DNA of 64,000 nt. It comes from a virus. A program made the translations under genes and the position numbers. Numbering within the stretch: position 1 is the stretch's first letter; the number at the start of each line of letters is the position of its first letter. A model generated the notes under the pieces. That model had not been told where the DNA came from and searched no databases. It saw nothing but the letters and a program-made list of their open reading frames with translations. The stretch lies in the IMG/VR virus record IMGVR_UViG_3300042292_001231, positions 1-64,000 of that record; one strand, 5' to 3'. This document shows positions 14,105-21,648 of the stretch, in pieces.

Positions 14105-14350
14105 ATGACTGACAACACAAACGAAATCAAAACAATCACTTGGTCTTTTAAATGTGTAGAAGATACCGAAGTCAAAGACAAGCTCGAAGAACTAAATTTG
14201 GAAGTTCTTGGGATTAGCAATGATTGCCCATCCTGTATTCCAGATGTCACATTCAAAGGCACCGAAGAAAACATTCGCAAGTTCTTTGCATTCTTCTGGG
14301 ACATGAATGTTGATAGCGAAGAAATTGATGAAATCTTCGAAGACCAATAG
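14105..14350 (+). CDS. hypothetical acidic protein
   Basis: 81 residues, very acidic (NVDSEEIDEIFEDQ at the end), with a Cys pair CPSC near 40. Good AGAGGAACC ribosome site. Function unknown. Confidence 0.6.
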   Translation: MTDNTNEIKTITWSFKCVEDTEVKDKLEELNLEVLGISNDCPSCIPDVTFKGTEENIRKFFAFFWDMNVDSEEIDEIFEDQ

Positions 14351-14361
14351 GAGTTACTACG

Positions 14362-14637
14362 ATGAGAACTGATAAACCTTTCTGGAAAGAACCTTCACTC
14401 AAGCATGTTTGGAATCGTCTAAATGATGGTGCCAAAGTTATGTTGTATGGCGTTCTGTTTATCGTAGTATGCGGGTTATTTGCAATATTTGGAAATGAAG
14501 TTTTTGGTGTATCATTACTTCTTTGGGGTTTGGGATTTTGTTTTGGTTGGATTTTTCATGACTTGAACAAACCTGTTTGGAAAAAGAATGATGAAACTGG
14601 TGAATATCAACGTATTGAATTTCCGGAGGATGAATAA
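14362..14637 (+). CDS. two-span membrane protein
   Basis: 91 residues. Hydrophobic helices near 27-45 (VMLYGVLFIVVCGLFAIF) and 48-66 (FGVSLLLWGLGFCFGWIF), with basic and acidic cytoplasmic ends. TAA overlaps the next ATG by 1 nt. Possibly an inner-membrane protein of infection. Confidence 0.65.
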   Translation: MRTDKPFWKEPSLKHVWNRLNDGAKVMLYGVLFIVVCGLFAIFGNEVFGVSLLLWGLGFCFGWIFHDLNKPVWKKNDETGEYQRIEFPEDE

Positions 14638-14813
14638 TGAGCTTTCAACAAGAAATGCAACGAGACCAACACGCAGCAATACAAGCTGAACTAAGAGAAG
14701 TTTGGATGCGAGCTTGGCTGGCATCGATTGCGAAATCTGATACTACTTCTTATGGTGCTACTGAGATTGCAGATAAATGTCTAAATGCATACACTGAGAG
14801 ATTTGGAGCATAA
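14637..14813 (+). CDS. hypothetical helical protein
   Basis: 58 residues (MSFQQEMQRDQHAAIQAELR and onward), with the ribosome site GGAGGA inside the upstream gene. Helical throughout. Ends 1 nt before the next start. Not recognised. Confidence 0.55.
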   Translation: MSFQQEMQRDQHAAIQAELREVWMRAWLASIAKSDTTSYGATEIADKCLNAYTERFGA

Positions 14814-14814
14814 T

Positions 14815-15345
14815 ATGAACATAGGCGATATCGTTATTGCCCGTGATGGCAATACCATGAATAAGTTGTTTTCTGGTGCTGAATGTTTTACACATGCTAT
14901 TTGTGTATCAGTAGAACCATTCATCTTGATATCTGAAGATGCTAGTATGCGTTGGAGTACTAAGAAGATAGATGATTTTGTCGGATTGACAAAAGCTCAT
15001 CCTGAAGTGTTTGTGCATTGTATGGAACGTCTTGAATACGATATCAAGTCTGGTCAAATTGAAGACCCTCGTCCAAAAAAGGTAAGTTTTACTGCATATT
15101 CTAAAGCTAACAAAAGTTGGTGTGGACACCATAGACAAGATGGCGATAACCCAGATGCTACCGTGAATGAGAATAGAGGTCATGATTATAGACCTCGATA
15201 CAAAAATGAAAAAATAGCAAAATCAAAAATCCCCACTCATAAACGAGATGATGAGTGGGAATGGGAAATCCATGAATATCATGGAGATGAACTTGTTTCT
15301 GTTACGCCGGTCACATTTTCTAAGAAAAGACCGTTTACAAAGTAG
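14815..15345 (+). CDS. hypothetical protein
   Basis: 176 residues from ATG 14815. It starts MNIGDIVIARDGNTMNKLFS, which suggests a small beta-barrel. The end (DDEWEWEIHEYHGDELVSVT plus PVTFSK) shares its pattern with the protein at 13831. The last codons contain the -35 box of the next promoter. Confidence 0.65.
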   Translation: MNIGDIVIARDGNTMNKLFSGAECFTHAICVSVEPFILISEDASMRWSTKKIDDFVGLTKAHPEVFVHCMERLEYDIKSGQIEDPRPKKVSFTAYSKANKSWCGHHRQDGDNPDATVNENRGHDYRPRYKNEKIAKSKIPTHKRDDEWEWEIHEYHGDELVSVTPVTFSKKRPFTK

Positions 15346-15362
15346 GAAGTTCTTAGTATAAT
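15334..15362 (+). promoter_or_regulatory. sigma70-type promoter overlapping a gene end
   Basis: TTTACA (15334-15339) lies inside the upstream stop region, 17 bp, TATAAT (15357-15362). The leader has AGACCCATACATTCAAACAAAC. Confidence 0.8.
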
Positions 15363-15402
15363 AGACCCATACATTCAAACAAACACAACGAGGAGAACTC
15401 AG

Positions 15403-16392
15403 ATGGCACACGAAATCGACATGAGCAACAACCGTGCAAATATGGCTTTCACTGGAAGTCGTGATAAAGTTTGGCACGGTCTTGGAACTGAACTTCAGCA
15501 AGATGCATCAGTTGATGATTGGATTGTATCGGCCGGTTTGGACTGGGATGTAGTGCCTGCTGAAGTGCAATACACAATCCCAGGAACATCTGCCAATCTG
15601 TTCATACCTTCAATCAAAACGATGGCTGACCGCAAAGTCTTGTATCGTTCTGATACTAAAGACTCATTGGCTGTAGTTGGTAAAGATTTCAAAGTAGTTC
15701 AACCTCGTCAAGTAGTTGAGTTCTTTCGTGACCTGGTCGAAAAGAACAACATGAAGCTTTCAACTGCTGGTTCATTGTTTGGTGGCCGTAAGTTCTGGGC
15801 TCTTGCTGAACTTGGTAAAGACTTCGAAGTAGTCTCTGGCGATAAAGTGACAGGTCACTTGATGCTGACTACTGCTGTCGATGGCAGTATGAAAACTGTC
15901 GGTAAGTTCGTTTCAACTCGTGTAGTCTGCAACAATACGTTGAACATTGCAATGGCTGAAAAAGGCACAAGAAACGTTGTTCAAGTATCACATCGTTCCG
16001 AATGGGACCCTGATACTGTCAAAGTTGAACTTGGTTTGATGGATGGTGCATGGTTGCAATTTATCCAAGATGTTCGCAAATTGTCTGCTACTAAAGTGAC
16101 TGACAAGAAAGCATACAACTTCTTGAGTAAAGTCGTATTCGACAAACCTACTGAACCTTTGACTAAAGTTCAAGAACGTAAAATCGATAACTTGATGGAC
16201 TTGTACAAAGGTCAAGGTATGGGTGCTGATATGGCGACTGGTACTCTTTGGGGTGTGGTCAATGCAATCACTCAACAGTACACCCATGGCACTGGCAAAC
16301 GTGACACCTCGCATCAGTTCTGGGACTCAGAATTCAGTGTGTATGGCAAAATGAAAGACAGAGCTTTTCAACAAGCATTAGCAATGGTATAA
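15403..16392 (+). CDS. DUF932 (TIGR03299-type) phage/plasmid protein
   Basis: 329 residues matching DUF932: DKVWHGLGTELQQDASVDDW near 21, VGKDFKVVQPRQVVEFFRDL near 92, LTTAVDGSMKTVGKFVSTRVV near 155 and FWDSEFSVYGKMKDRAF near 308. The family is widespread in phages and plasmids; its biochemical role is unsettled. Strong AGGAGAAC ribosome site; first gene after promoter 15334. Confidence 0.85.
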   Translation: MAHEIDMSNNRANMAFTGSRDKVWHGLGTELQQDASVDDWIVSAGLDWDVVPAEVQYTIPGTSANLFIPSIKTMADRKVLYRSDTKDSLAVVGKDFKVVQPRQVVEFFRDLVEKNNMKLSTAGSLFGGRKFWALAELGKDFEVVSGDKVTGHLMLTTAVDGSMKTVGKFVSTRVVCNNTLNIAMAEKGTRNVVQVSHRSEWDPDTVKVELGLMDGAWLQFIQDVRKLSATKVTDKKAYNFLSKVVFDKPTEPLTKVQERKIDNLMDLYKGQGMGADMATGTLWGVVNAITQQYTHGTGKRDTSHQFWDSEFSVYGKMKDRAFQQALAMV

Positions 16393-16396
16393 GAAT

Positions 16397-16696
16397 ATGA
16401 GCACTCAAACAAAGAAAGTACGTTTAGCTACATACGACCCGAGAGATTTGTTTAGTGAATCTCTTTTGTATGCAATACAAGAATTACTTCAAATACATCA
16501 AGCTTATAATGATGTTGGTGTAAGTGACATTCAATGTGAAGCGATTGACAGCGATATTGTGATTTATGGTATTCGACCTGAAACTCCTGAAGAAGAAGCT
16601 AAACGGATTGAATGCTATGAAAAAACTAAACGTGAAGAGCTTGAATTGTTGGCACAACTCCAAGCTAAATACAAGGACCTAACGAATGGCAACTAA
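16397..16696 (+). CDS. hypothetical protein
   Basis: 99 residues. The C-terminal helix is rich in Glu/Lys (EEEAKRIECYEKTKREELEL). Overlaps the next gene by 11 nt. Not recognised. Confidence 0.6.
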   Translation: MSTQTKKVRLATYDPRDLFSESLLYAIQELLQIHQAYNDVGVSDIQCEAIDSDIVIYGIRPETPEEEAKRIECYEKTKREELELLAQLQAKYKDLTNGN

Positions 16697-17129
16697 AGTT
16701 ACAAAAACGATTACCTATGTACAAGCAATGGACCGAAATATCTGCCCGGCTTGTGGCTCCAAACATATCAAATCGGTCCTAACTCATCATACTAAAGGTT
16801 GGAGCACTCCGGCTTGTATTGAATGTGGTTATAGTGCTGGGGGTTTTGGAGCTAATAGCGATGGTGGGATTTGGGTAAGCTTCAACATTCCTCATAACGT
16901 TGACACATTCGAGATAACCCATTGGGAAAAGACGAAGCTTCAACATAACTTGGCAGAATTACTAATTGAAGCTGATATCAATCTCAAAGAAATCGAATGT
17001 GAATATGATGGTTTCTTTCGAGACAAGTTGTATGAACTTGTCAAACTAATCATTGATGAATGTGGCAATCAAATCGAACAACACGGCCATACGCTCAATG
17101 ACGTTAGACAACACTTCGGAGTAAGATAA
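16686..17129 (+). CDS. hypothetical zinc-ribbon protein
   Basis: 147 residues with a clear zinc ribbon (CPACGSKHIK near 19, CIECGY near 43), then a helical domain. The ribbon recalls Lar-type restriction-alleviation proteins, but no further match is visible. Overlaps the next gene by 1 nt. Confidence 0.65.
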   Translation: MATKVTKTITYVQAMDRNICPACGSKHIKSVLTHHTKGWSTPACIECGYSAGGFGANSDGGIWVSFNIPHNVDTFEITHWEKTKLQHNLAELLIEADINLKEIECEYDGFFRDKLYELVKLIIDECGNQIEQHGHTLNDVRQHFGVR

Positions 17130-17353
17130 TGTTAGCAGCTTTTGGTTGGGCAATTTTAGTCATCATCATGCTATTGGTATCAGCCGTTTGGATTGTTTAT
17201 GCATGGCATGATTTGGGTCAATATACCAGCTTTGGTGGTATTCCTAATACTATATGGGATAAGATTGGGGTCTGGTTCATATTCATATTAGTCTGCTTTG
17301 GCTGGAAGCTCATTTATGACATCTCTCCTTTCACTCTTACTCTAACTCAATAA
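17129..17353 (+). CDS. two-span membrane protein
   Basis: 74 residues: spans near 4-27 (FGWAILVIIMLLVSAVWIVY) and 47-66 (IGVWFIFILVCFGWKLIY). Overlaps both neighbours by 1 nt. Function unknown. Confidence 0.65.
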   Translation: MLAAFGWAILVIIMLLVSAVWIVYAWHDLGQYTSFGGIPNTIWDKIGVWFIFILVCFGWKLIYDISPFTLTLTQ

Positions 17354-17574
17354 TGAACAATTTCAAATACTTCAAATACTCAATGTCTCGTCAATGGGAA
17401 CAAATGATAATCGGCTTTGCGTGGATACTTCCAAAGCGACTTGTCTATTGGTGTGCTATTCGAGTGATGGCTCATGCAACAACTGGCAAACATAGCAATC
17501 AAGTCGTCCCAGAACTATTAGTTATGGATGCTCTAAAAAGATGGGATGAACAGTTTACATCGTCCGAAAAGTAG
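17353..17574 (+). CDS. hypothetical protein
   Basis: 73 residues. The middle (RLVYWCAIRVMAHATTGKHS) suggests an amphipathic helix common in small phage proteins; not recognised. The -35 of the next promoter is within its 3' end. Confidence 0.6.
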   Translation: MNNFKYFKYSMSRQWEQMIIGFAWILPKRLVYWCAIRVMAHATTGKHSNQVVPELLVMDALKRWDEQFTSSEK

Positions 17575-17582
17575 TATAGAAT
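17554..17582 (+). promoter_or_regulatory. sigma70-type promoter
   Basis: TTTACA (17554-17559), 17 bp, TAGAAT (17577-17582); weaker -10 than its relatives. Confidence 0.6.
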
Positions 17583-17609
17583 AGACAAAATTGAGTAGAG
17601 AGAGATGAT

Positions 17610-17888
17610 ATGAAAGTTTTTGCTGGTTTTGAATACTACGAAGATGACTTCATCGGATTTTTTGTTGACCCGTATGTCGATAAAAGTATGACTCGTGAAG
17701 CAGTTGATGTCATTATCTGTGGCGGGATTGAAGATGGTTGCGATGAACTTGCAAAAGCAGCAAACCGTTATGGTATGTGTTCTCATCAAATGACTTCAGC
17801 CATGGCTAAATACGGATGGCGTTTAGTCTCTACTGAAATTACAACAATAGATGGCTTTACATACTATCCATTTGAACAAGGAGCATAA
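17610..17888 (+). CDS. hypothetical protein
   Basis: 92 residues after GAGAGAG. Mixed alpha/beta, acidic start (FEYYEDDFIGFFVDPYVD). Not recognised. Ends just before the next start at 17890. Confidence 0.6.
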   Translation: MKVFAGFEYYEDDFIGFFVDPYVDKSMTREAVDVIICGGIEDGCDELAKAANRYGMCSHQMTSAMAKYGWRLVSTEITTIDGFTYYPFEQGA

Positions 17889-17889
17889 C

Positions 17890-18192
17890 ATGTCATTCAC
17901 ACAAAACGACCCTATGATAAAGGTCACATTCCTTGGTAAAGGTTATGGCATTCGTTTGTTCAAACCTGATGGTGTCACTATTCATGATGAGTCTTTCGTA
18001 AAGACCCGACTTGAAGTAGGTCCAGCTTGCCGCGAATTACTTCGTTGGTACGACAAGATGGGTTCTCCTTCCCGTTATGCAGATAAAGCTCGTCATCGTC
18101 GTGGCTTCAAAGATGCGATGAGAAGAACTGACATCTCAGATGAAATCCGTCAGAAGTCCATAGAGATATACACACGTGGGGATTTGAAATGA
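17890..18192 (+). CDS. hypothetical protein
   Basis: 100 residues from ATG 17890 with AAGGAGC upstream. The C-terminal half is basic (RYADKARHRRGFKDAMRRTD). Not recognised. Overlaps the next gene by 4 nt. Confidence 0.6.
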   Translation: MSFTQNDPMIKVTFLGKGYGIRLFKPDGVTIHDESFVKTRLEVGPACRELLRWYDKMGSPSRYADKARHRRGFKDAMRRTDISDEIRQKSIEIYTRGDLK

Positions 18193-18434
18193 TACGAAGC
18201 TTCAAATCAACTTCATTGAAGAACTTTGAGAAAATTTTGTCAATAGAAGTATTGAGCAATTACGTTATTGAAATCATTGGAATTGTCGGTAAGCGGAAAA
18301 ATTGTCAAGCTAAACGGGAACTTTTCTTTGGATATGAGCCTATTGATTACCACAAAGATGATGGGTCAGTCATTCATTACAATGAAGATATGACTGGATA
18401 TTTCAACAAAGGTCAGTTCTATAAGTTTGCATGA
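18189..18434 (+). CDS. hypothetical protein
   Basis: 81 residues, basic N-terminus, 4-nt overlaps with both neighbours. Not recognised. Confidence 0.55.
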   Translation: MIRSFKSTSLKNFEKILSIEVLSNYVIEIIGIVGKRKNCQAKRELFFGYEPIDYHKDDGSVIHYNEDMTGYFNKGQFYKFA

Positions 18435-18631
18435 GTGTTGAAGACACGGTACGAACTCCAGTCAAAGGCTTACGAGTTCGTCTAAGAAACAAGCTAAAGC
18501 ACGAGTGTCTCGTCTACGAAAAGTTTAGGGTTACCCATCATCGTCGATTCGGTTTGATTGTAGAGGGGCTCTCGTTCATTAGAGATGACTATCCTGTTGA
18601 ATTTGATGGCTATCCAGTGCTCTATAAATAA
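18431..18631 (+). CDS. hypothetical basic protein
   Basis: 66 residues, Arg/Lys/His-rich (GLRVRLRNKLKHECLVYEKF). Overlaps the upstream gene by 4 nt. Its last codons contain a TATAAATA late-promoter core for the next gene. Confidence 0.55.
   Translation: MSVEDTVRTPVKGLRVRLRNKLKHECLVYEKFRVTHHRRFGLIVEGLSFIRDDYPVEFDGYPVLYK
18623..18630 (+). promoter_or_regulatory. T4-type late promoter core
   Basis: Exact TATAAATA 33 bp before ATG 18663, the spacing seen at the endolysin and endonuclease genes. Confidence 0.5.
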
Positions 18632-18662
18632 TGATACTATAAAATCAAAAATGGAGTATAAT

Positions 18663-18851
18663 ATGAGCACATCAGTAGGTAGTACAGTAAGATTGAAATC
18701 AGGTGGTCCTTCAATGACAGTAAAAGAAGTCATGGGAACCTTAGTCAGAGTTCAATGGTTTGATGGTTCTACATTGAAAGAAGATGTAGTAAGCATTTCG
18801 ACATTAGCATTATCAGAAACGGTAAATGAACAGCAAATCTTGCTTGGATAG
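18663..18851 (+). CDS. DUF2158 (YodC-like) protein
   Basis: 62 residues. VGSTVRLKSGGPSMTV near 4-19 and VQWFDGSTLKEDVVS near 32-46 match the SH3-like DUF2158 family. The start at 18663 follows GGAGTATAAT; upstream in-frame codons overlap the previous gene and are rejected. Role unknown. Confidence 0.75.
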   Translation: MSTSVGSTVRLKSGGPSMTVKEVMGTLVRVQWFDGSTLKEDVVSISTLALSETVNEQQILLG

Positions 18852-18872
18852 AGAATAACGAGGAATAACATT

Positions 18873-19100
18873 ATGGGTGTAGCAAATAGTGGTTCAGTTG
18901 GACGAGGTAAAACGAATAATGAACAACAACTAATTGATATCATGTTTGAAGTTGCAATGACAGTGCAAAATAATCCATGGTTTCTTGGTAAGTCACAAGA
19001 AGAAGTGGCTGAATGGTTGCGAGGACAACTAAAAGAATGTGGGTTTGAAACAGAACCGCGTGGTTCAAGTTGGGCAGTTTTAATAAATCATCCTAAATAG
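18873..19100 (+). CDS. hypothetical protein
   Basis: 75 residues after ACGAGGAAT. A central helix (LIDIMFEVAMTVQNNPWFLG) and KSQEEVAEWLRGQLKECGF suggest a small helical domain, a pattern seen in short phage proteins without assigned role. Confidence 0.6.
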   Translation: MGVANSGSVGRGKTNNEQQLIDIMFEVAMTVQNNPWFLGKSQEEVAEWLRGQLKECGFETEPRGSSWAVLINHPK

Positions 19101-19112
19101 GGGAATCAAAAA

Positions 19113-19337
19113 GTGGCAGCAAAAAAACCAGCAGTACAAGAAAAAGTAGTAAAGAAAGCTAAACCTCAAGTCAAAGTGAAGATACCAAAACAGGTTAGTT
19201 CTTCAACTGACAAAGTCTGGAGAAAGCTGATGATTACTGCAATTCGTGAAGCAGCTCATCATGCGAAGTATAGCCAGATTGGTAAAGAAGTAAAAACTAG
19301 TGGTGCATCAAAAGATACTTCTACTGAAACAATATGA
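19113..19337 (+). CDS. hypothetical Lys/Ala-rich basic protein
   Basis: 74 residues from GTG 19113 after GGGGAATC. The first 30 residues are Lys-rich (AAKKPAVQEKVVKKAKPQVK), like histone-type tails or DNA-binding linkers. Overlaps the next gene by 4 nt. Confidence 0.55.
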   Translation: MAAKKPAVQEKVVKKAKPQVKVKIPKQVSSSTDKVWRKLMITAIREAAHHAKYSQIGKEVKTSGASKDTSTETI

Positions 19338-19855
19338 AGTTAAAAGAAGTCTATCATTTTGGAGATTTGACTTTAGATGAAAGTTTATCTCAACCTTTAG
19401 ATTATGAACTGATTGAAACAAAATCTTATAAAGATATTGTTGCTAAATGGTATGAAATAAAATCAAATCCAATACTTATTGTAGCTACTCAAGTAATTCC
19501 AATGGATAAAGAAAAAATTGCAGAAGTTAGCTTTTTTTCGGATGAAGCAGGTTTCAAAGCAATCAATAAGTTCAATGCAGATGGTGTTAGCGGAATTTTA
19601 GCAACAGTGATTGATATTTGTCAAAATGATAAAGAAATTGATACATGGTATTTTAGTGCTAAACAAATACATTCATCCTCAAATAAAGAATTATTGAAAC
19701 GAACATCTTTATATTTGCGAGTTGCAAAAAAAATGGCATCTAAGCTAAATTATCAATGGAAAACTTTTACTTGGTCTGGAGATACGGTTTATGTAGTTTC
19801 TAGTAAACCAATTACTAAAGAAAAAATCTTGGCATATGAAAAATACACTCAATAA
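19334..19855 (+). CDS. hypothetical protein
   Basis: 173 residues, mixed alpha/beta, no recognised domain. The start (MKLKEVYHFGDLTLDES) is only loosely like the capsid-targeting-like starts seen elsewhere. Lower GC than its neighbours. Confidence 0.6.
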   Translation: MKLKEVYHFGDLTLDESLSQPLDYELIETKSYKDIVAKWYEIKSNPILIVATQVIPMDKEKIAEVSFFSDEAGFKAINKFNADGVSGILATVIDICQNDKEIDTWYFSAKQIHSSSNKELLKRTSLYLRVAKKMASKLNYQWKTFTWSGDTVYVVSSKPITKEKILAYEKYTQ

Positions 19856-19877
19856 TGAAACTCTCTAAACATAACAT

Positions 19878-20222
19878 ATGCTAATTACTGTATTGAAGTC
19901 TAAAATCCATCGAGCTACAGTAATCGAAGCTAACTTGGATTACCATGGTTCATGCTCAATTGATAAAGACTTGATGTATTCAAGTGGTATTGAAGAGCAT
20001 GAACAAATCCATATATACAACATCAACAATGGTGAGCGATTCATTACATATGCTATTCCAAGTGAAGTTCCTGGTATGATAGCATTGAATGGTTCTGCTG
20101 CACGACTTGGAATGGTGAATGATTTGATTATCATTTGTGCGTATGGACAAGTCAAACGAACTGACGAGTTTCGACCAAAAGTAGTTTTTGTTGATGATAA
20201 AAACCTGAAGGTAGAATCATAA
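19878..20222 (+). CDS. panD: aspartate 1-decarboxylase
   Basis: 114 residues closely following PanD, which makes beta-alanine from aspartate for pantothenate and CoA. K9, the self-cleavage site G24-S25 (HGSCSID) that yields the pyruvoyl group, R54, T57 and Y58 (NNGERFITYAI) and the NGSAARLG loop are all present. Slightly shorter at the C-terminus than the 126-residue E. coli enzyme, but all visible catalytic residues are kept. No other pantothenate gene is in the window. An activating partner, if needed, would come from the host. Confidence 0.9.
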   Translation: MLITVLKSKIHRATVIEANLDYHGSCSIDKDLMYSSGIEEHEQIHIYNINNGERFITYAIPSEVPGMIALNGSAARLGMVNDLIIICAYGQVKRTDEFRPKVVFVDDKNLKVES

Positions 20223-20446
20223 TGATTTCTTTGGTAATAATTGTTATACTTGTATGGACATTAGCAAGTGTGGTAGATTTCGCTAAGAACATAGGTCGTA
20301 AACATTCTAACGGTAAGCCAACACCTTGGTACAAGTGGGTATTAGCATTTCCAATGTTGGCTATTGCTACAATCGGTGGAATACTTTTACATCCAAAAGC
20401 AACATTGAAGTACTACAGAAATAAATTTAGTAAAAAGTATAAATAA
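20222..20446 (+). CDS. two-span membrane protein
   Basis: 74 residues: spans near 2-19 (ISLVIIVILVWTLASVVDF) and 40-56 (VLAFPMLAIATIGGILL), basic loop and basic tail. Overlaps panD by 1 nt. Function unknown. Confidence 0.65.
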   Translation: MISLVIIVILVWTLASVVDFAKNIGRKHSNGKPTPWYKWVLAFPMLAIATIGGILLHPKATLKYYRNKFSKKYK

Positions 20447-20478
20447 ATATTTACACTGACAAATTTTTGGTGTATAAT
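20438..20478 (+). promoter_or_regulatory. overlapping late core and sigma70-type promoter
   Basis: TATAAATA (20438-20445), then TTTACA (20450-20455), 17 bp, TATAAT (20473-20478). It would drive tRNA-Asn and tRNA-Met. Confidence 0.7.
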
Positions 20479-20513
20479 AGTTCTAACAAAATTGATAAAG
20501 AAGAGGTTTTATC

Positions 20514-20585
20514 TCCGGGGAACGCACAAGGTGTGCGGCCGGTCTGTTAAACCGTGTGAGCGGGGTTCGATTCCCTGCCCCGGAG
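20514..20585 (+). tRNA. tRNA-Asn(GTT) with extended acceptor stem
   Basis: Acceptor TCCGGGG/CCCCGGA, stem CGGT/ACCG around CTGTTAA (GTT), T-loop TTCGATT. No CCA encoded. The acceptor helix continues into the flanks as AGGTTTTATC / GATAAAACCT, giving 17 bp of uninterrupted pairing (20504-20520 with 20578-20594). Confidence 0.85.
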
Positions 20586-20607
20586 ATAAAACCTTTTAAA
20601 TAAAAAT

Positions 20608-20679
20608 GCGGGTTATATCAGTGGTAGATTACAGGGCTCATAACCCTCGTGGACGCTGTGTTCGAATCCAGCACCCGCT
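20608..20679 (+). tRNA. tRNA-Met(CAT), or tRNA-Ile2
   Basis: Acceptor GCGGGT/ACCCGC, stem AGGG/CCCT around CTCATAA (CAT), T-loop TTCGAAT with a poor T-stem, no CCA. It lies antisense within the 3' end of the endonuclease gene 21404-20613. Its 3' half may have been supplied by the inserted cassette. Confidence 0.7.
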
Positions 20680-21404
20680 TCTTTAGATATTTGAGATATT
20701 TGAGAAATTAAAAAACTAAAAGCTTGTTTTGGAGTATAATAACGATCTTCAAAGACTAAAGATTTCCATCCCATTTTGTTGATGATATTTATTTTTAGTT
20801 TATCCCTATTTTGAACTTGTTTGAGTGAATGATTGTTAAAACCTAAATCTTTATAATGCCATGGGCCATTCCAGAGAATAGCAGTTTTGATATCATGAAT
20901 AATAATGTCAGCATCCCAACCCTCAAAAATTGGTTGATTATGTTCAACATTAGAAAAATAAGATTTACATAGCTCATATAGAGTAATTTCATCTCTTGAG
21001 CGTTTGATTTGAACTGAAGCTGATTTTTTGCCGGCTGACTGTAGTCTTGCCGTTAAACATTCTTGGGAGCATGTGGATTTCAATCCAATAAAAAGTTTTG
21101 AACAGTTAGTGCAAAAAGATATTGGTGTGTACTCTGGATATTTTTTAATTGGTGGATTAACCGAAAAGATTTCTTTTAAAGTATTTGCAGTTTTTTGTTT
21201 AGTTAATTCTGAAGGTGTTCTAGAATTTGCGCAAATTCTAGAACAAAAGATTCCATGATTAGAATGAATAGATTTACATTTAGGACAAGTCTTAGTAATA
21301 ATTGGTTTTAAATGACTTTCGTAATGTTTATTTAAACTTTGCGTAGTAGTTTCTTGATTACATATAATACAAGAACATTTGGTTGAATATTTAAAGTTTT
21401 TCAT
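20613..21404 (-). CDS. putative Vsr-like homing endonuclease with zinc fingers
   Basis: 263 residues. Several Cys pairs in the first 125 (CSCIICN, CPKC, CSRIC, CTNC, CSQEC) suggest DNA-binding zinc fingers. The catalytic part (GWDADIIIHDIKTAILWNGP, then WHYKDLG and KQVQNRDKLK) matches Vsr/EDxHD-type homing endonucleases. The last ~23 codons run antisense through tRNA-Met, and the stop lies in its acceptor. A minus-strand TATAAATA lies at 21490. Confidence 0.72.
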   Translation of the reverse strand: MKNFKYSTKCSCIICNQETTTQSLNKHYESHLKPIITKTCPKCKSIHSNHGIFCSRICANSRTPSELTKQKTANTLKEIFSVNPPIKKYPEYTPISFCTNCSKLFIGLKSTCSQECLTARLQSAGKKSASVQIKRSRDEITLYELCKSYFSNVEHNQPIFEGWDADIIIHDIKTAILWNGPWHYKDLGFNNHSLKQVQNRDKLKINIINKMGWKSLVFEDRYYTPKQAFSFLISQISQISKEAGAGFEHSVHEGYEPCNLPLI

Positions 21405-21489
21405 GTTTTTTCTCTAGCATAAATAAATGTATAGGGACAGCCTGAAACTCTAGCTCAGGTTGCTGATATCTCGTAAATACCAGCTAACC

Positions 21490-21497
21490 TATTTATA
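21490..21497 (-). promoter_or_regulatory. T4-type late promoter core
   Basis: Exact TATAAATA on the minus strand, about 86 bp upstream of the endonuclease start at 21404. Confidence 0.45.
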
Positions 21498-21506
21498 AAA
21501 GTTTAA

Positions 21507-21554
21507 TGCCTGTGTAGCTCGTCTAGGTAGGTTCGATTCCTACACTCGCTTCCA
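21507..21554 (+). repeat. 3' half of a disrupted tRNA
   Basis: T-arm GTAGG-TTCGATT-CCTAC, then ACTCGC, T and TCCA, with no 5' half next to it. ACTCGC can pair with GCGGGT, the acceptor 5' strand of tRNA-Met at 20608, with one G-U. It sits at the 5' side of the endonuclease gene, mirroring the 5' half remnant at 5342. Confidence 0.5.
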
Positions 21555-21562
21555 AATAAAGT

Positions 21563-21623
21563 GATAACCAGTTATCAGTTACGTGAAGATATTGTATACA
21601 ATAACATATATAAAAGGTATAAT
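21563..21623 (+). promoter_or_regulatory. promoter with two operator-like palindromes
   Basis: TATACA (21595-21600), 17 bp, TATAAT (21618-21623). TATTGTATACAATA (21590-21603) is a perfect 14-bp palindrome over the -35. GATAAC-CA-GTTATC (21563-21576) lies upstream. This fits autoregulation of the two genes that follow. Confidence 0.65.
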
Positions 21624-21648
21624 ATCTCAAAATTAAGGAGAAGCAGAC

